DNA from: Fidelibacterota bacterium
GTDB lineage: Bacteria; Pseudomonadota; Alphaproteobacteria; Rhodospirillales; Rhodospirillaceae
Assembly (NCBI GenBank): GCA_947476275.1
Contig: CANJPQ010000017.1
Span: 44,784 to 108,783, forward strand
Direction of reading: 5' to 3'
DNA length: 64,000 nt
This document shows positions 23,978-33,022 of this stretch, piece by piece. The notes beneath the pieces were generated by a model. It was given only the letters and a program-made list of their open reading frames with translations, had not been told where the DNA came from and searched no databases. The position numbers were made by a program, and so were the translations under genes. Within the stretch, counting starts at the first letter, position 1. Every line of letters begins with the position of its first letter.

Positions 23978-25638
23978 GCCACGGTTTCGTTAAGCGTTTC
24001 GCGATTGTTGCGGCCGCCGGTCTGGCGCTCGCCGCCTGCGGACCATCCGCGCCCAAGACCGCGGGCGCGCCGCCGGATATGCGCCGCCTGACGGAGGAGC
24101 AGTATCACAACATCCTCGCCGACGTGTTCGGCGCCGGGGTGGACATCGGCGGACACTTCGATCCGCTGCTGCGCACCGAAGGTCTGTCGTCCTTGAGTGC
24201 CCGCACCGCGCGCATCACGCCGGCGGGCTTCCAACGCTACTACGGTGTCGCCCGCCAGGTTGCGGGGCGTGTGGTGGATGCGGAGCATCGCGAAACCTTG
24301 GTGCCGTGCCAGCCGGCAAAGGCCGACGCCGCGGACGATGCCTGCGCCAAGACTTTCTTGAGCGGCGTAGGCCGCTTGTTGTATCGCCGCCCGTTGACGA
24401 CGGATGAATTAGACTACTTCGTCAAAGCCGCCCATGACGGCGCGGACACCACCAAAAGCTTCTACGACGGCCTCGGCACATCCCTGGCCGCAATGCTGGT
24501 CACGCCGCAATTCCTGTTCGTCGCCGACACGACCGAGCCGGATCCCGAGAAAGCGGGGCAGCAACGCCTCACCGCCTACGCCAAGGCCTCGCGCCTGTCC
24601 TTCATGCTGTGGAACACCACGCCGGACGACGCGCTGCTCGCCGCGGCGGAGAAGGGGGCTCTGCACAATACCAAGGAGGTCACCCGCCAGGTCGAGCGGA
24701 TGATGGACTCGCCCAAGCTCGACGGCGGCGTGCGCGCGTTCTTCGCTGACTTCCTCGACTTCGAGAGGTTCGAGACCCTGGAGAAAGACCCGATCATCTA
24801 TCCGACGTTCACGTCGGCGGTCGCCGACAGCGCGCGGGAACAGATCCTGCGCACCGTCACGGACACGTTGCTGGTGCGTAACGACGACTACCGAACGCTT
24901 TTCACCACCCAGCACACTTTCATCAACCGCGCCCTGGCGCGGGTGTACCGCATCCCCATCGATCGCACTGATGAGTCCTGGGTGCCGGTGGATTTCGATA
25001 ACGAGCACCTCCGCGCCGGCATTCAGAGCCAAGTGGGCATGCTCGCCCTGTACTCGCACGCCGGCCGAAGCTCGCCGACCCTGCGCGGTCGCGCGGTGCG
25101 CGAACTCTTACTGTGCCAAAAGGTCCCAGATCCGCCGGGCGATGTGGACTTCTCGTTGTTCAACGATCCGAATTCGCCGAACAAGACCGCGCGCCAGCGG
25201 CTCTCGGCACACGCCACCGCGCCGACGTGCGCGGGCTGTCACAAGGTCACCGACCCCATCGGTCTGGGCTTCGAGAATTTCGACGGCGCGGGCCAGATCC
25301 GCACGACTGAGAACAACGTGAAGATCGATACCACCGGCGAACTCGACGGCATTGCCTACACGGATCCGCTCGGTCTGGGAAAAGCGCTGGCTGCCGATCC
25401 CGCGACGCCTTCCTGTGTCAGCAACAAGCTGTTCACGTATGCAGTCGGCCGTCCGGCCACGCGCGACGAAGCCGAGTTCATGAAGTACCTCGACAAGTCC
25501 TTCGCCAGCGATGGCTACAAGTTCCGCGGCCTGATCCGCCGCATTGTGCTGAGCGACGCCTTCTTCGCCATTTCCACCCCACCGGCTGCGGCCCAGAGCA
25601 ACGCCGCGCCGGCCTCTCCTGAGGAGAACAAGTCATGA
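23974..25638 (+). CDS. Cassette 1 gene B: DUF1592/1588/1585 lipoprotein with CxxCH haem motif
   Basis: This 554-residue protein begins with a lipoprotein signal (lipobox LAAC, Cys22). The mature part opens with MRRLTEEQYHNILADVFG (DUF1587-like), followed by DUF1595/DUF1592 regions (GRLLYRRPLTTDELDYF, AYAKASRLSFMLWNTTPDD) and DUF1588 (YSHAGRSSPTLRGRAVRELLLC). Cys419-Ala-Gly-Cys422-His423 forms a cytochrome-c type site followed by DPIGLGFENFDGAG, then DUF1585 closes the protein. These domains are best known from planctomycetes and myxobacteria, where the function is unknown. The haem motif suggests an electron-transfer role at the periplasmic face. It overlaps A and C by 4 bp each. Confidence 0.9.
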   Translation: MSHGFVKRFAIVAAAGLALAACGPSAPKTAGAPPDMRRLTEEQYHNILADVFGAGVDIGGHFDPLLRTEGLSSLSARTARITPAGFQRYYGVARQVAGRVVDAEHRETLVPCQPAKADAADDACAKTFLSGVGRLLYRRPLTTDELDYFVKAAHDGADTTKSFYDGLGTSLAAMLVTPQFLFVADTTEPDPEKAGQQRLTAYAKASRLSFMLWNTTPDDALLAAAEKGALHNTKEVTRQVERMMDSPKLDGGVRAFFADFLDFERFETLEKDPIIYPTFTSAVADSAREQILRTVTDTLLVRNDDYRTLFTTQHTFINRALARVYRIPIDRTDESWVPVDFDNEHLRAGIQSQVGMLALYSHAGRSSPTLRGRAVRELLLCQKVPDPPGDVDFSLFNDPNSPNKTARQRLSAHATAPTCAGCHKVTDPIGLGFENFDGAGQIRTTENNVKIDTTGELDGIAYTDPLGLGKALAADPATPSCVSNKLFTYAVGRPATRDEAEFMKYLDKSFASDGYKFRGLIRRIVLSDAFFAISTPPAAAQSNAAPASPEENKS

Positions 25639-27011
25639 GCGTGCTTTTGCCTCGCAAGATGCACCGCCGCGCCGTCCTGCGCGGCGCCCTTGGCGGCGCG
25701 GCCGTCAGCGTCGGCCTCCCATTCCTCGACTGCGTGCTGAACGACGGCGGCACAGCCCTCGCGGCGACGGGCCAAGCCCTGCCGGTGCGCTTCGGCACCT
25801 GGTACTGGGGCATGGGCCACACCCCCGGCCACGCGATTGCGGAGCGGACGACGACCGCGAAGGGGATTGGGTTCCTCGAAGAAACCAAGGCGCTCAAGCC
25901 GCTTGAGGACTATCTGAATTTCTTCGGCGGGTTTGCCACGCCGCTCGACGGCCACTCCAACTACACGCACTTCACGGGCTGGGTCGCAACCCGAACCGGC
26001 ACCTCGCCGGCGCGAAACGCGGAAATCCCGGCGCCGACCCTCGACGTTCTGGTCAGCGACGCCATCGGCAAGGGCACACGCTTTGAGAATATGAGCGTCA
26101 CCAGTTCAGGCATGCCGAAGGCGAACTACAGCGCGCGCGGCACCGACAGCCGCGGCAACGCGGAGATTTCCGCCGTCGCACTTTATCAGCGCCTGTTCGG
26201 GCCCGAGTTCGTCAATCCGAACAATGCCGACTTCAAGCCGGACCCGCGGGTTATGCTCGAAAAAAGCGTCCTGTCCGGCGTGGCCGAACAGAGCAAAGCG
26301 TATGTGAAGACCGTCGGTGCGGCGGACAAGGCGCGCCTGGACGAGTACTTCACCTCCGTGCGCCAGGTCGAAACCCAACTCGCGTTGCAACTTGAGAAGC
26401 CGGCGCGCAACGAGGCCTGCACCGTGCCGAAGAACCCGTCGGACCTTGATGTGAAGGACGAGCCTCGCGTTGCGCGCGACATGGATCACGTAATCGATAC
26501 GCACCGCCAGATGGCGAAGTTGTTGGCCATGGCCGTGGCCTGCAATCAGACCCGCGTGTTCAACATGGCGTTCGTGGACGACTTTGCAAACGTGCGCCGT
26601 AATGGCGAGACCTACACCCACCATCTGTTGACTCATGAAGAAGTGATCGACCAGAAGCTCGGCTATCAGCCGCTGACGTTCTGGTTCAATCAACAGTCCA
26701 GCAACGGCTTCGCCGAATTCCTGACGGAGTTCGTTAATGTGAAGGAAGGTGCGGGCAACTTGCTCGACAACTGCCTTATCTTCGCGTCCACCGAAACCAA
26801 CTACGCCCGCGTCCACACCATTGACGGCATCCCGATCTGGCTTGCCGGCAAGGCCGGTGGCCGCGTGAAGACCGGGTATCACATCATCGGCGGCGCCGAC
26901 CCGATCACCCGCGTGGGGCTGACGGCCATGCATGCGATGGGCGTGCCGATCGACTCTTGGGGCACAAAGTCGCTACGCACAGGTAAGTTGGTCAGCGAAG
27001 TCCTGGTTTAG
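25635..27011 (+). CDS. Cassette 1 gene C: Tat-exported DUF1552 protein
   Basis: This 458-residue protein starts at ATG 25635, overlapping the B stop. RR at 11-12 followed by AVLRGALGGAAVSVGLPFL is a twin-Arg signal, so the protein is exported folded, often a sign of a cofactor. The rest is DUF1552: FGTWYWGMGHTPGHA, a LDEYFTSVRQVETQL helix, ACNQTRVFNM, and the His-rich THHLLTHEE around residues 328-336, which corresponds to the HxxSHH-type motif of the family. This fold is related to sulfatase-like hydrolases by fold proposals only, and no substrate is known. Genomes commonly pair DUF1552 with DUF1592-type genes, as here. Confidence 0.9.
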   Translation: MSVLLPRKMHRRAVLRGALGGAAVSVGLPFLDCVLNDGGTALAATGQALPVRFGTWYWGMGHTPGHAIAERTTTAKGIGFLEETKALKPLEDYLNFFGGFATPLDGHSNYTHFTGWVATRTGTSPARNAEIPAPTLDVLVSDAIGKGTRFENMSVTSSGMPKANYSARGTDSRGNAEISAVALYQRLFGPEFVNPNNADFKPDPRVMLEKSVLSGVAEQSKAYVKTVGAADKARLDEYFTSVRQVETQLALQLEKPARNEACTVPKNPSDLDVKDEPRVARDMDHVIDTHRQMAKLLAMAVACNQTRVFNMAFVDDFANVRRNGETYTHHLLTHEEVIDQKLGYQPLTFWFNQQSSNGFAEFLTEFVNVKEGAGNLLDNCLIFASTETNYARVHTIDGIPIWLAGKAGGRVKTGYHIIGGADPITRVGLTAMHAMGVPIDSWGTKSLRTGKLVSEVLV

Positions 27012-27023
27012 GGGGAAGCCGTC

Positions 27024-28121
27024 ATGCGCAGTCGGTTTGGGATCGCACTTGCGGCGCTGTTATTCACGGCGCCGACCTTCGCAGCGCCGGATGCACCGTC
27101 AGGGGTCGCGTTCCGCGCTCGCGGCGACGGCGAGGTGATCACGAACACGGCTGGCATGACGCTTTACACCTTCGGGCGCGACCTGCAGCCCGGCAAGTCC
27201 GCCTGCAACGGCCCCTGTGCGAAACTGTGGCCGCCGCTGTTGGTTGCCGGGGACGCGCAAGCCGCCGGCGACTGGAGCGTGATCACCCGCGATGACGGAT
27301 CCAAGCAGTGGGCCTTCCGTGGCCACCCGCTATACGCTTACAGCAAGGATCAGGCGCCGGGGCACTCCTACGGCGACGACCTGAATAAGCAATGGCACAT
27401 CGCCTTCCGGCCGATGTTCACGCCGGCGGAAGTCTCGATTGTCGGCACACTCAAGGGTCAGGTCCTCGCCAATGCGAAGGGCTTGAGCCTCTACACATCG
27501 AAATCCGATAAGCCCAATCAGTCGAATTGCGCGGAAGCGTGCGCCCGTACTTGGATTCCGCTGGCGGCGCCGTGGGCCGCCACGAACCGCGGCGATTGGT
27601 CCACGGTGAAGCGCAACGACGGTACCAAGCAATGGGCGTACCGTGGCCAGCCGCTCTACACCCATGCTGGCGATGCGCAGGCCAGCGCCACCAGCGGCGA
27701 CGGCCTCGATCCGAAATGGCAAGTTGCGGTGGTCGAACCGCCGCCGCCGTTGCCCGGCTTCGTGAAGGTGCACCAGTCCGATGCGGGCGAGCTTTACACT
27801 GACGGTCGCGGTAAGACGCTGTATCAGCGCGAAGTGAAGCGCGCGGCAGGTCTTGGATTCAATGAGGCCGATCTGCAGAGCGTCACCGTTCCGCGCGGCT
27901 TCCAACCGGTCACGCCGGAAAACACAGAAGACGCCAAGCCCGTCGGTAACTGGGCGCTGGTGGACAATGGCGGCAAGAAGCAGTGGGCTTATAAGGGCCT
28001 GGCGCTATACACCAACGACAATGACATCGCCCCGGGCGACCTAAAGGGCGTGCGCGGTACCGACCGCAGTTTCTATACGATCATGCGGTCCGGTGAACTC
28101 ATGCAGGGCACCGGGCAGTAG
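27024..28121 (+). CDS. Cassette 1 gene D: exported protein with three PF03640-type repeats
   Basis: This 365-residue protein has a signal peptide (ending TFAAPDA) and three tandem repeats of about 105 residues, each built on G..LYT, GDWS, QWA[FY][RK]G.[PL]LY and a closing WH/W.V segment, the pattern of the secreted repeat PF03640/COG4315. The first two repeats carry paired Cys (CNGPCAKLWPP and CAEACARTW); the third has lost them (QREVKRAAG). In other bacteria the family is extracytoplasmic and of unknown function. It starts 12 bp after gene C and ends the operon. Confidence 0.88.
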   Translation: MRSRFGIALAALLFTAPTFAAPDAPSGVAFRARGDGEVITNTAGMTLYTFGRDLQPGKSACNGPCAKLWPPLLVAGDAQAAGDWSVITRDDGSKQWAFRGHPLYAYSKDQAPGHSYGDDLNKQWHIAFRPMFTPAEVSIVGTLKGQVLANAKGLSLYTSKSDKPNQSNCAEACARTWIPLAAPWAATNRGDWSTVKRNDGTKQWAYRGQPLYTHAGDAQASATSGDGLDPKWQVAVVEPPPPLPGFVKVHQSDAGELYTDGRGKTLYQREVKRAAGLGFNEADLQSVTVPRGFQPVTPENTEDAKPVGNWALVDNGGKKQWAYKGLALYTNDNDIAPGDLKGVRGTDRSFYTIMRSGELMQGTGQ

Positions 28122-28151
28122 CGCTCGGGCTTAGGGAATACACCGCGAAAG

Positions 28152-28180
28152 TTGACGATTTCGCCCCAGCGCGCTAGCGT
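28152..28180 (+). promoter_or_regulatory. Weak promoter candidate before the isocitrate lyase-family gene
   Basis: TTGACG (28152-28157) and TAGCGT (28175-28180) are separated by 17 bases in the 204-bp gap after cassette 1. The -35 match is good but the -10 match is poor. Confidence 0.25.
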
Positions 28181-28325
28181 TCCGTGTTTGTTCTGGTGGA
28201 CGTGAGAAGGCGCTCTCCACCTACTTTTTCGGCAGGCGTCCGCGTATTTTCCGTGTATTTACGCGGCAAGACCATTCGCACATGAGGGCTATTGGTCTTA
28301 ATCCCAGACTTCGAGTGAGGACGAC

Positions 28326-29192
28326 ATGAGAACCACGACCCAATTCCGCGAGTTGATGCGCGACCCCGGGATGATCATCGCACCCGGCGTGGCGGAGGCG
28401 ATGAGCGCCCGTGTCGTCAGGAGTCTAGGTTTCCGCGCCATCTACATGACAGGATCCGGCACCTCCGCGATCCGCCTCGGGATGCCGGATATGGGGCTCC
28501 TGACCATGGTCGAAATGGTCGACAACGCCCAGCGCATCGCTGAAGCATCGGGCTTGCCCCTCATCGCCGACGCGGACGAGGGCTATGGCAGCCCATTGAA
28601 CGTGCGCCGGACGGTGCGCGCCTACGAACGCGCCGGGGTCGCCGGCGTGCATCTGGAAGATCAGCAACTGCCAAAACGCTGCGGCCACCTCGCCGGAAAG
28701 ACGCTCGTCTCCGATAAGGACATGTGCGCGAAAATCCGCGCTGCCTGCGATGCCCGCACCGATCCCGATTTTGTCCTGATCGCACGTACGGATGCCGTAA
28801 GTGTCGAGGGCCTCGATCGCGCACTCGAACGCGCACAGCAATACGAGGAAGCAGGTGCCGACATGATCTTCATTGAAGCGCCGCCTTCGAAAGAGGATGC
28901 CGCGCGCATTCCCAAGGCGCTGAAGGGCCCGGCACTCTATTGCCAGGCCGCTGTCGGCAGCGCGCCGCTGATGACGGCAGCCGAGATCGCGCAACTTGGA
29001 TACAAGCTCGCGATCTATCCAAACTATGTCGTTCTTGCGATGCTGACCGCGGCGACGAAGCTCCTGACCGAATTGAAGGAGACCGGATCCGTCGCGGAGT
29101 CCGTCAAGGAGATGGCGACCTTCGGCAAACTCTTCGATGTACTTGGGATGAAGGAGGTTGAAGCCCTCAGCCAGCGCTACGCGGTGAAGTAG
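28326..29192 (+). CDS. Isocitrate lyase/PEP mutase-family enzyme
   Basis: This 288-residue protein starts at ATG 28326, behind GAGG. It is a TIM-barrel enzyme of the PEP mutase/isocitrate lyase superfamily: GVAEAMSARVVRSLGFRAIYMTGSGTSA near the N-terminus, the metal-binding IADADEGYGSP, HLEDQQLPKRCGHLAGK (the family's catalytic-loop KRCGH), IARTDAVSVEGLDRALERA and MIFIEAP. Such enzymes cleave or form C-C bonds next to carboxylates (2-methylisocitrate lyase, oxaloacetate decarboxylase, carboxyvinyl-phosphonate mutase). It is cytoplasmic. The exact reaction cannot be read from sequence, but a lyase step after substrate activation fits the catabolic setting. Confidence 0.88.
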   Translation: MRTTTQFRELMRDPGMIIAPGVAEAMSARVVRSLGFRAIYMTGSGTSAIRLGMPDMGLLTMVEMVDNAQRIAEASGLPLIADADEGYGSPLNVRRTVRAYERAGVAGVHLEDQQLPKRCGHLAGKTLVSDKDMCAKIRAACDARTDPDFVLIARTDAVSVEGLDRALERAQQYEEAGADMIFIEAPPSKEDAARIPKALKGPALYCQAAVGSAPLMTAAEIAQLGYKLAIYPNYVVLAMLTAATKLLTELKETGSVAESVKEMATFGKLFDVLGMKEVEALSQRYAVK

Positions 29193-29196
29193 GCGC

Positions 29197-29670
29197 TCAG
29201 TTTTTGGGGAACGCCGTCGGCATCTTGGTCGCGATCCCCAGCTTCGCGCCGAGCGTCGGGTTGGCGTAATAGATGATCATGTCGGCGATTTCCCGGCCGC
29301 GGAACCAAAAGAAGTTGCAGTTGTTCAGCCGCAACTGACCGGTCTCGGCATAGCCCGAGCCGGGCTTGGGATCGAGGGTCGGAATGAAGGTGGCCGCGGC
29401 CGTGGCCTGCTCGAGATCGACGACGAAGTGATACCCGCCGAAGTGAACCTTATAGTTTTGCCAAAGGTGCCCATAGAATAGGTCGAACGATTGCTGGCCC
29501 GCCGCAGGCGTCTTGTAGAACACGTTCACCGGATTATCGCCGTGGTAGATCGTGACCTTGGCGTCGTCCGTGAAGCAGTCCCATACGCCGGCCCGATCCT
29601 CGCGCATCACTCCGCCGAAATAATCGTGTTCCATGCGCTGGACGTAGTCGGCGCGGCTCAGCTGTGACAT
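29197..29670 (-). CDS. SnoaL/NTF2-like protein
   Basis: The ATG at 29670 has GGAGGAGA upstream and gives 157 residues; a longer frame has no ribosome site. The alpha+beta cone pattern fits the SnoaL-like/NTF2 fold: DRAGVWDCFTDDAKVTIYHG, then FYGHLWQNYKVHFGGYHFVVD, and LRLNNCNFFWFRGREIADMIIYY. Family members include small-molecule isomerases, dehydratases and ring-hydroxylase accessory proteins. It lies tail to tail with the isocitrate lyase-family gene, separated by 4 bp. No function can be fixed. Confidence 0.75.
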   Translation of the reverse strand: MSQLSRADYVQRMEHDYFGGVMREDRAGVWDCFTDDAKVTIYHGDNPVNVFYKTPAAGQQSFDLFYGHLWQNYKVHFGGYHFVVDLEQATAAATFIPTLDPKPGSGYAETGQLRLNNCNFFWFRGREIADMIIYYANPTLGAKLGIATKMPTAFPKN

Positions 29671-29775
29671 TGGCAAGTCTCCTCCGGTGCCGCTCACCAT
29701 AGCGGGCCTACTCGGGGTTTCCAATCTCGGTACGGCACGTCATGATGTCGGCTCAGAATGCGAGGGGCAGGGGGA

Positions 29776-31062
29776 ATGTCAGAGTCACGTGCCGCACCGT
29801 CCACCTACCAGTGGATGGTCGTCTTCCTTCTGTCGATCGTCTACGCCTGCGCCTTCATCGACCGCCAGATTTTGAGCCTTCTCGCGCCGGCGATCTCGAA
29901 GGACTTCAAGCTCTCGGACCTGCAAACCGGCCTCCTGCTCGGCCCGGCCTTCGCCATCGTGTTCGTGTTCTCCGGCATTTACTTCGGCAAGATCGCCGAC
30001 CGCGCCGACCGCAGCCGCATGATCCGCTGGAGCCTCGCGGCCTGGTCTGTGTGCACGGCAGCCTGCGGCCTGTCGCCGAACTTCCCATGGTTGTTCGCGA
30101 TGCGCATGGGCGTGGGCATCGGCGAAGCGACGATCGCGCCTGCTGGCGTGTCGCTGATCGGCGACGTCATGCCGCAATCGCAACGCACGCGTGGCCTCGC
30201 GTTCTTCAACGCCGGCTCCAACATCGGCACCGCGTCCTCCTACTTGATCGGCGCGGCCATCATTCCAGCGGCCCCTGTGCTGCTGCCGCTTCTGGGCGAG
30301 TTGCAGCCTTGGCAGGCGGCGTTTGTGTACGTCGGCCTGCCGGGACTCGTGCTGGCGGTATTGTCGCTCGTGGTGCGCGAGCCCAAGCGCCTCGAGAAGG
30401 TGGCGGACAACTCCGACCTCGCGAAGCGTTTCTTGCGCGAACGCCTCTCGCTTTTCGGCCCGTTGTTCGCCGGATCGACCGCCATCATCTGCATTGGCTA
30501 CGGCACCGCCGCGTGGCTGCCCTCGTATCTGGGCCGGACCTACCAGTGGTCCACCACCCGCATCGGCTTCACGGTGGGTGTGCAGAATCTGACCGTGATG
30601 ATCATCGCCACCGTCATCGCGACTTTCATCGTCAGCGCCTTTCGCCGCCGCGGCAACGTGGATGCGGTGTTGCGCACCATGATCTTATTCTCCGCGCTCA
30701 TCGTACCGCCCGCGATCCTCAGTTGGCAGATGGGCAACGCCGATCTGTTCATGCTGCTCTACGCCGCCGAGTTGTTCTGCCAGTCGAGCGTGCTCAACCT
30801 TGTAGGCGCGGCGATCTGCGACGTGGCCCCGAATCAGTGGCGCGCGAAGCTCTATGCGATCTACCTCATGGTCAGTTCGCTCATCGGCCTGGGTCTCGGG
30901 CCACCTGTCATTGGCTTCCTGGCACAGCGCTTCTATGGCGGTGACCTCGGCGACGCCGTATCGACCTACAACGCCATCGTCGCGCCCTGCGGTATCGTCT
31001 TCCTGTTGATGGCGCGCAAGGCATTCAAAGCCGGCGCGTTGGAAGCCAAGACGTGGCAGTAG
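29776..31062 (+). CDS. MFS transporter 1 of a tandem pair
   Basis: This 428-residue protein starts at ATG 29776, preceded by GAGGGGCAGGGGG. Twelve membrane spans are predicted. The first helix reads VVFLLSIVYACAFIDRQILSLL and is followed by GKIADRADRSRMI (MFS loop 2-3 signature) and MGVGIGEATIAPAGVSL, placing it among spinster-like or anion:cation symporter MFS carriers often found in catabolic clusters. The following gene encodes a paralogue and overlaps it by 10 bp, so the two are co-translated. The substrate is unknown. Confidence 0.9.
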   Translation: MSESRAAPSTYQWMVVFLLSIVYACAFIDRQILSLLAPAISKDFKLSDLQTGLLLGPAFAIVFVFSGIYFGKIADRADRSRMIRWSLAAWSVCTAACGLSPNFPWLFAMRMGVGIGEATIAPAGVSLIGDVMPQSQRTRGLAFFNAGSNIGTASSYLIGAAIIPAAPVLLPLLGELQPWQAAFVYVGLPGLVLAVLSLVVREPKRLEKVADNSDLAKRFLRERLSLFGPLFAGSTAIICIGYGTAAWLPSYLGRTYQWSTTRIGFTVGVQNLTVMIIATVIATFIVSAFRRRGNVDAVLRTMILFSALIVPPAILSWQMGNADLFMLLYAAELFCQSSVLNLVGAAICDVAPNQWRAKLYAIYLMVSSLIGLGLGPPVIGFLAQRFYGGDLGDAVSTYNAIVAPCGIVFLLMARKAFKAGALEAKTWQ

Positions 31063-32378
31063 CGCCGGACTCAGCCTATCCAAACCGCGCCTACGCTTGG
31101 TACGTGACCGGCGTTCTGGTGCTGGCGTACGCGTTCTCCTTCGTCGACCGCAGTATCCTCACACTGCTCGTTGGCCCGATCCGTAAGTCTCTCGACATCA
31201 CGGACCTGCAGATCAGCTTGTTGCACGGTTTGGCCTTCGCGATCTTCTACACGCTGCTGGGCATTCCTGTGGCCCGCTGGGCGGACCGCGGCAACCGCAC
31301 GCACATCATCAGCCTCGGCATCGTCACCTGGAGCGTCATGACGGCACTGTGCGGACTCGCCCGCAACTTCCCGGAGATGTTTCTCGCCCGCATCGGCGTG
31401 GGCGTAGGGGAGGCGGCGCTATCGCCCGCGGCCTTCTCGATCTTTGCCGACTACTTTCCACCTTCGTCGCTTTCGCGGGCCTTGAGTGTTTACTCCGCCG
31501 CGATCTATGTCGGTTCCGGCGCCGCGCTGCTCGTCGGCGGCAGCTTGATTGCCAGTGTGCCGGCGATGGATCTTCCCGTGATCGGCCATGTCGAGCCCTG
31601 GCAGGTTGTGTTCTTCTATGTCGGGTTGCCCGGCTTTCTGATCGCCGGCCTGATGGCGACGGTGCGCGAGCCGATCCGCCGTGGCCTCGCCAAAGGCGGC
31701 AACTGGTCGTTCCGCGACGCGCTGCGCTATCTCCGCGATCGCCGTGAGACTTATGGCCTGATGATCGGCGGATTGGGCTTTCGCGGCATGATTTGGCAAG
31801 GCGTGTCGGCCTGGATTCCGACTTTCTTTATGCGCACCCACGGCTGGTCGCCGAGCGCCGTTGGCTTGCGGTGGGGGCTCGTGGTGATCATCACAGGCGC
31901 CTTGGGTAATATCACCGGCGGCTGGGTCGCCGGTTGGCTGAAGGGCAGGGGAAGGGCCGACGGCAACCTGACGGTGACCATCGCCGCGACTGTCGTTCTG
32001 TTCCCGTTCGGAATCGCCGCACCCCTTGTCGATAATCCGGAAACAGCGCTCGCTTGCTATGCGATATGGGCGTTCTTCACGACCATGCCCAACGGTGCCA
32101 TGGCCGCATCCCTTACGGAAATCACGCCGAACCAGATGCGCGCGCAGGTCTCCGCGCTCTACTTATTCGCGAGCAATATGTTCGGGATCGGTCTCGGTGC
32201 AACCATTGTCGCGCTTTTCACCGATTTGGTGTTCGGCAGCGATCAGGCCCTGCGATATTCCCTCGCGCTCACCATCGGCTTTTCCGTGCCCGTTACATTG
32301 ATCATACTGCTGCTCGCACGTAAGCCTTTCCGCAAGAGCTTGGCCGAAACAGGGCAAGCCACAGGGACCGCACCATGA
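31053..32378 (+). CDS. MFS transporter 2 of a tandem pair
   Basis: This 441-residue paralogue of the preceding carrier starts at GTG 31053 inside the previous gene's last codons. The same landmarks appear: LVLAYAFSFVDRSILTLLVGP, ARWADRGNRTHII and ARIGVGVGEAALSPAAFS. Two adjacent related carriers may move a substrate and a product, or two related compounds. It overlaps the GST gene downstream by 4 bp (ATGA). Confidence 0.9.
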   Translation: MAVAPDSAYPNRAYAWYVTGVLVLAYAFSFVDRSILTLLVGPIRKSLDITDLQISLLHGLAFAIFYTLLGIPVARWADRGNRTHIISLGIVTWSVMTALCGLARNFPEMFLARIGVGVGEAALSPAAFSIFADYFPPSSLSRALSVYSAAIYVGSGAALLVGGSLIASVPAMDLPVIGHVEPWQVVFFYVGLPGFLIAGLMATVREPIRRGLAKGGNWSFRDALRYLRDRRETYGLMIGGLGFRGMIWQGVSAWIPTFFMRTHGWSPSAVGLRWGLVVIITGALGNITGGWVAGWLKGRGRADGNLTVTIAATVVLFPFGIAAPLVDNPETALACYAIWAFFTTMPNGAMAASLTEITPNQMRAQVSALYLFASNMFGIGLGATIVALFTDLVFGSDQALRYSLALTIGFSVPVTLIILLLARKPFRKSLAETGQATGTAP

Positions 32379-33022
32379 AACTCGTCTTCACGCCGAATCC
32401 GGAATATATCCACAAGGTGCTTGTGGTGGCACATGAAGCCGGCATCACGGACCGGCTCACTTTTGAACGCACCCGGCCATTTGCCGAAAACACCTCGATC
32501 TGGAAATTCAACCCGTTCGGCAAGGTGCCGGTCCTCATCATGGACAATGGCGATCCGTTATTCGGCGGACTGGTGATCTGCGAGTACTTTGACTCCCTGT
32601 CTGTCGCTGGCAAATCGGTCTATCCGAAGGGAGACGCGCGCTTTGCCGCCTTACGCCAGATGATGCTCGGCGACGGCATGTTCGACGCCACCACACTCCT
32701 GCGTGTCGAAGGCTGGCGCGACAAGTCCGTGTGGAACCGGGACTACATGCTGCGCGAACGGCAGAAGATGATCAACGCGCTCGACCGCATGGAAATGGAA
32801 GTCCCGGAATTCAAGGACAAACCCTTTCACATCGGCCATATCTGCATGGTCGGCGGCTTGAGTTATCTCGATCTGCGCAATCCGATCAGGGAATATGCCC
32901 TAGAGCCGGGCGACAGCGATTTCGATTGGCGCGCCAAACGCCCGAATCTCAGCGCGTGGTATGATGGGATCAAAGAGCGTCCTTCGTTCAAGTACACCGT
33001 CCAGCTACCGGAACAGAAATAG
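32375..33022 (+). CDS. Glutathione S-transferase-like protein
   Basis: This 215-residue protein overlaps the upstream MFS gene by 4 bp. The N-terminal thioredoxin-like domain has MKLVFTPNPEYIHKVLVVAHEAG, the cis-Pro segment NPFGKVPVLIMDNGD and the [ED]-rich GLVICEYFDSL that binds glutathione. The C-terminal helical domain includes RPNLSAWYDGIKERPSF. The usual Ser near residue 9-11 is replaced by a Pro-Glu-Tyr context, so catalysis may use another residue. GSTs in catabolic clusters commonly act as isomerases, dehalogenases or ether-cleaving enzymes. The function here is open. Confidence 0.85.
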   Translation: MKLVFTPNPEYIHKVLVVAHEAGITDRLTFERTRPFAENTSIWKFNPFGKVPVLIMDNGDPLFGGLVICEYFDSLSVAGKSVYPKGDARFAALRQMMLGDGMFDATTLLRVEGWRDKSVWNRDYMLRERQKMINALDRMEMEVPEFKDKPFHIGHICMVGGLSYLDLRNPIREYALEPGDSDFDWRAKRPNLSAWYDGIKERPSFKYTVQLPEQK

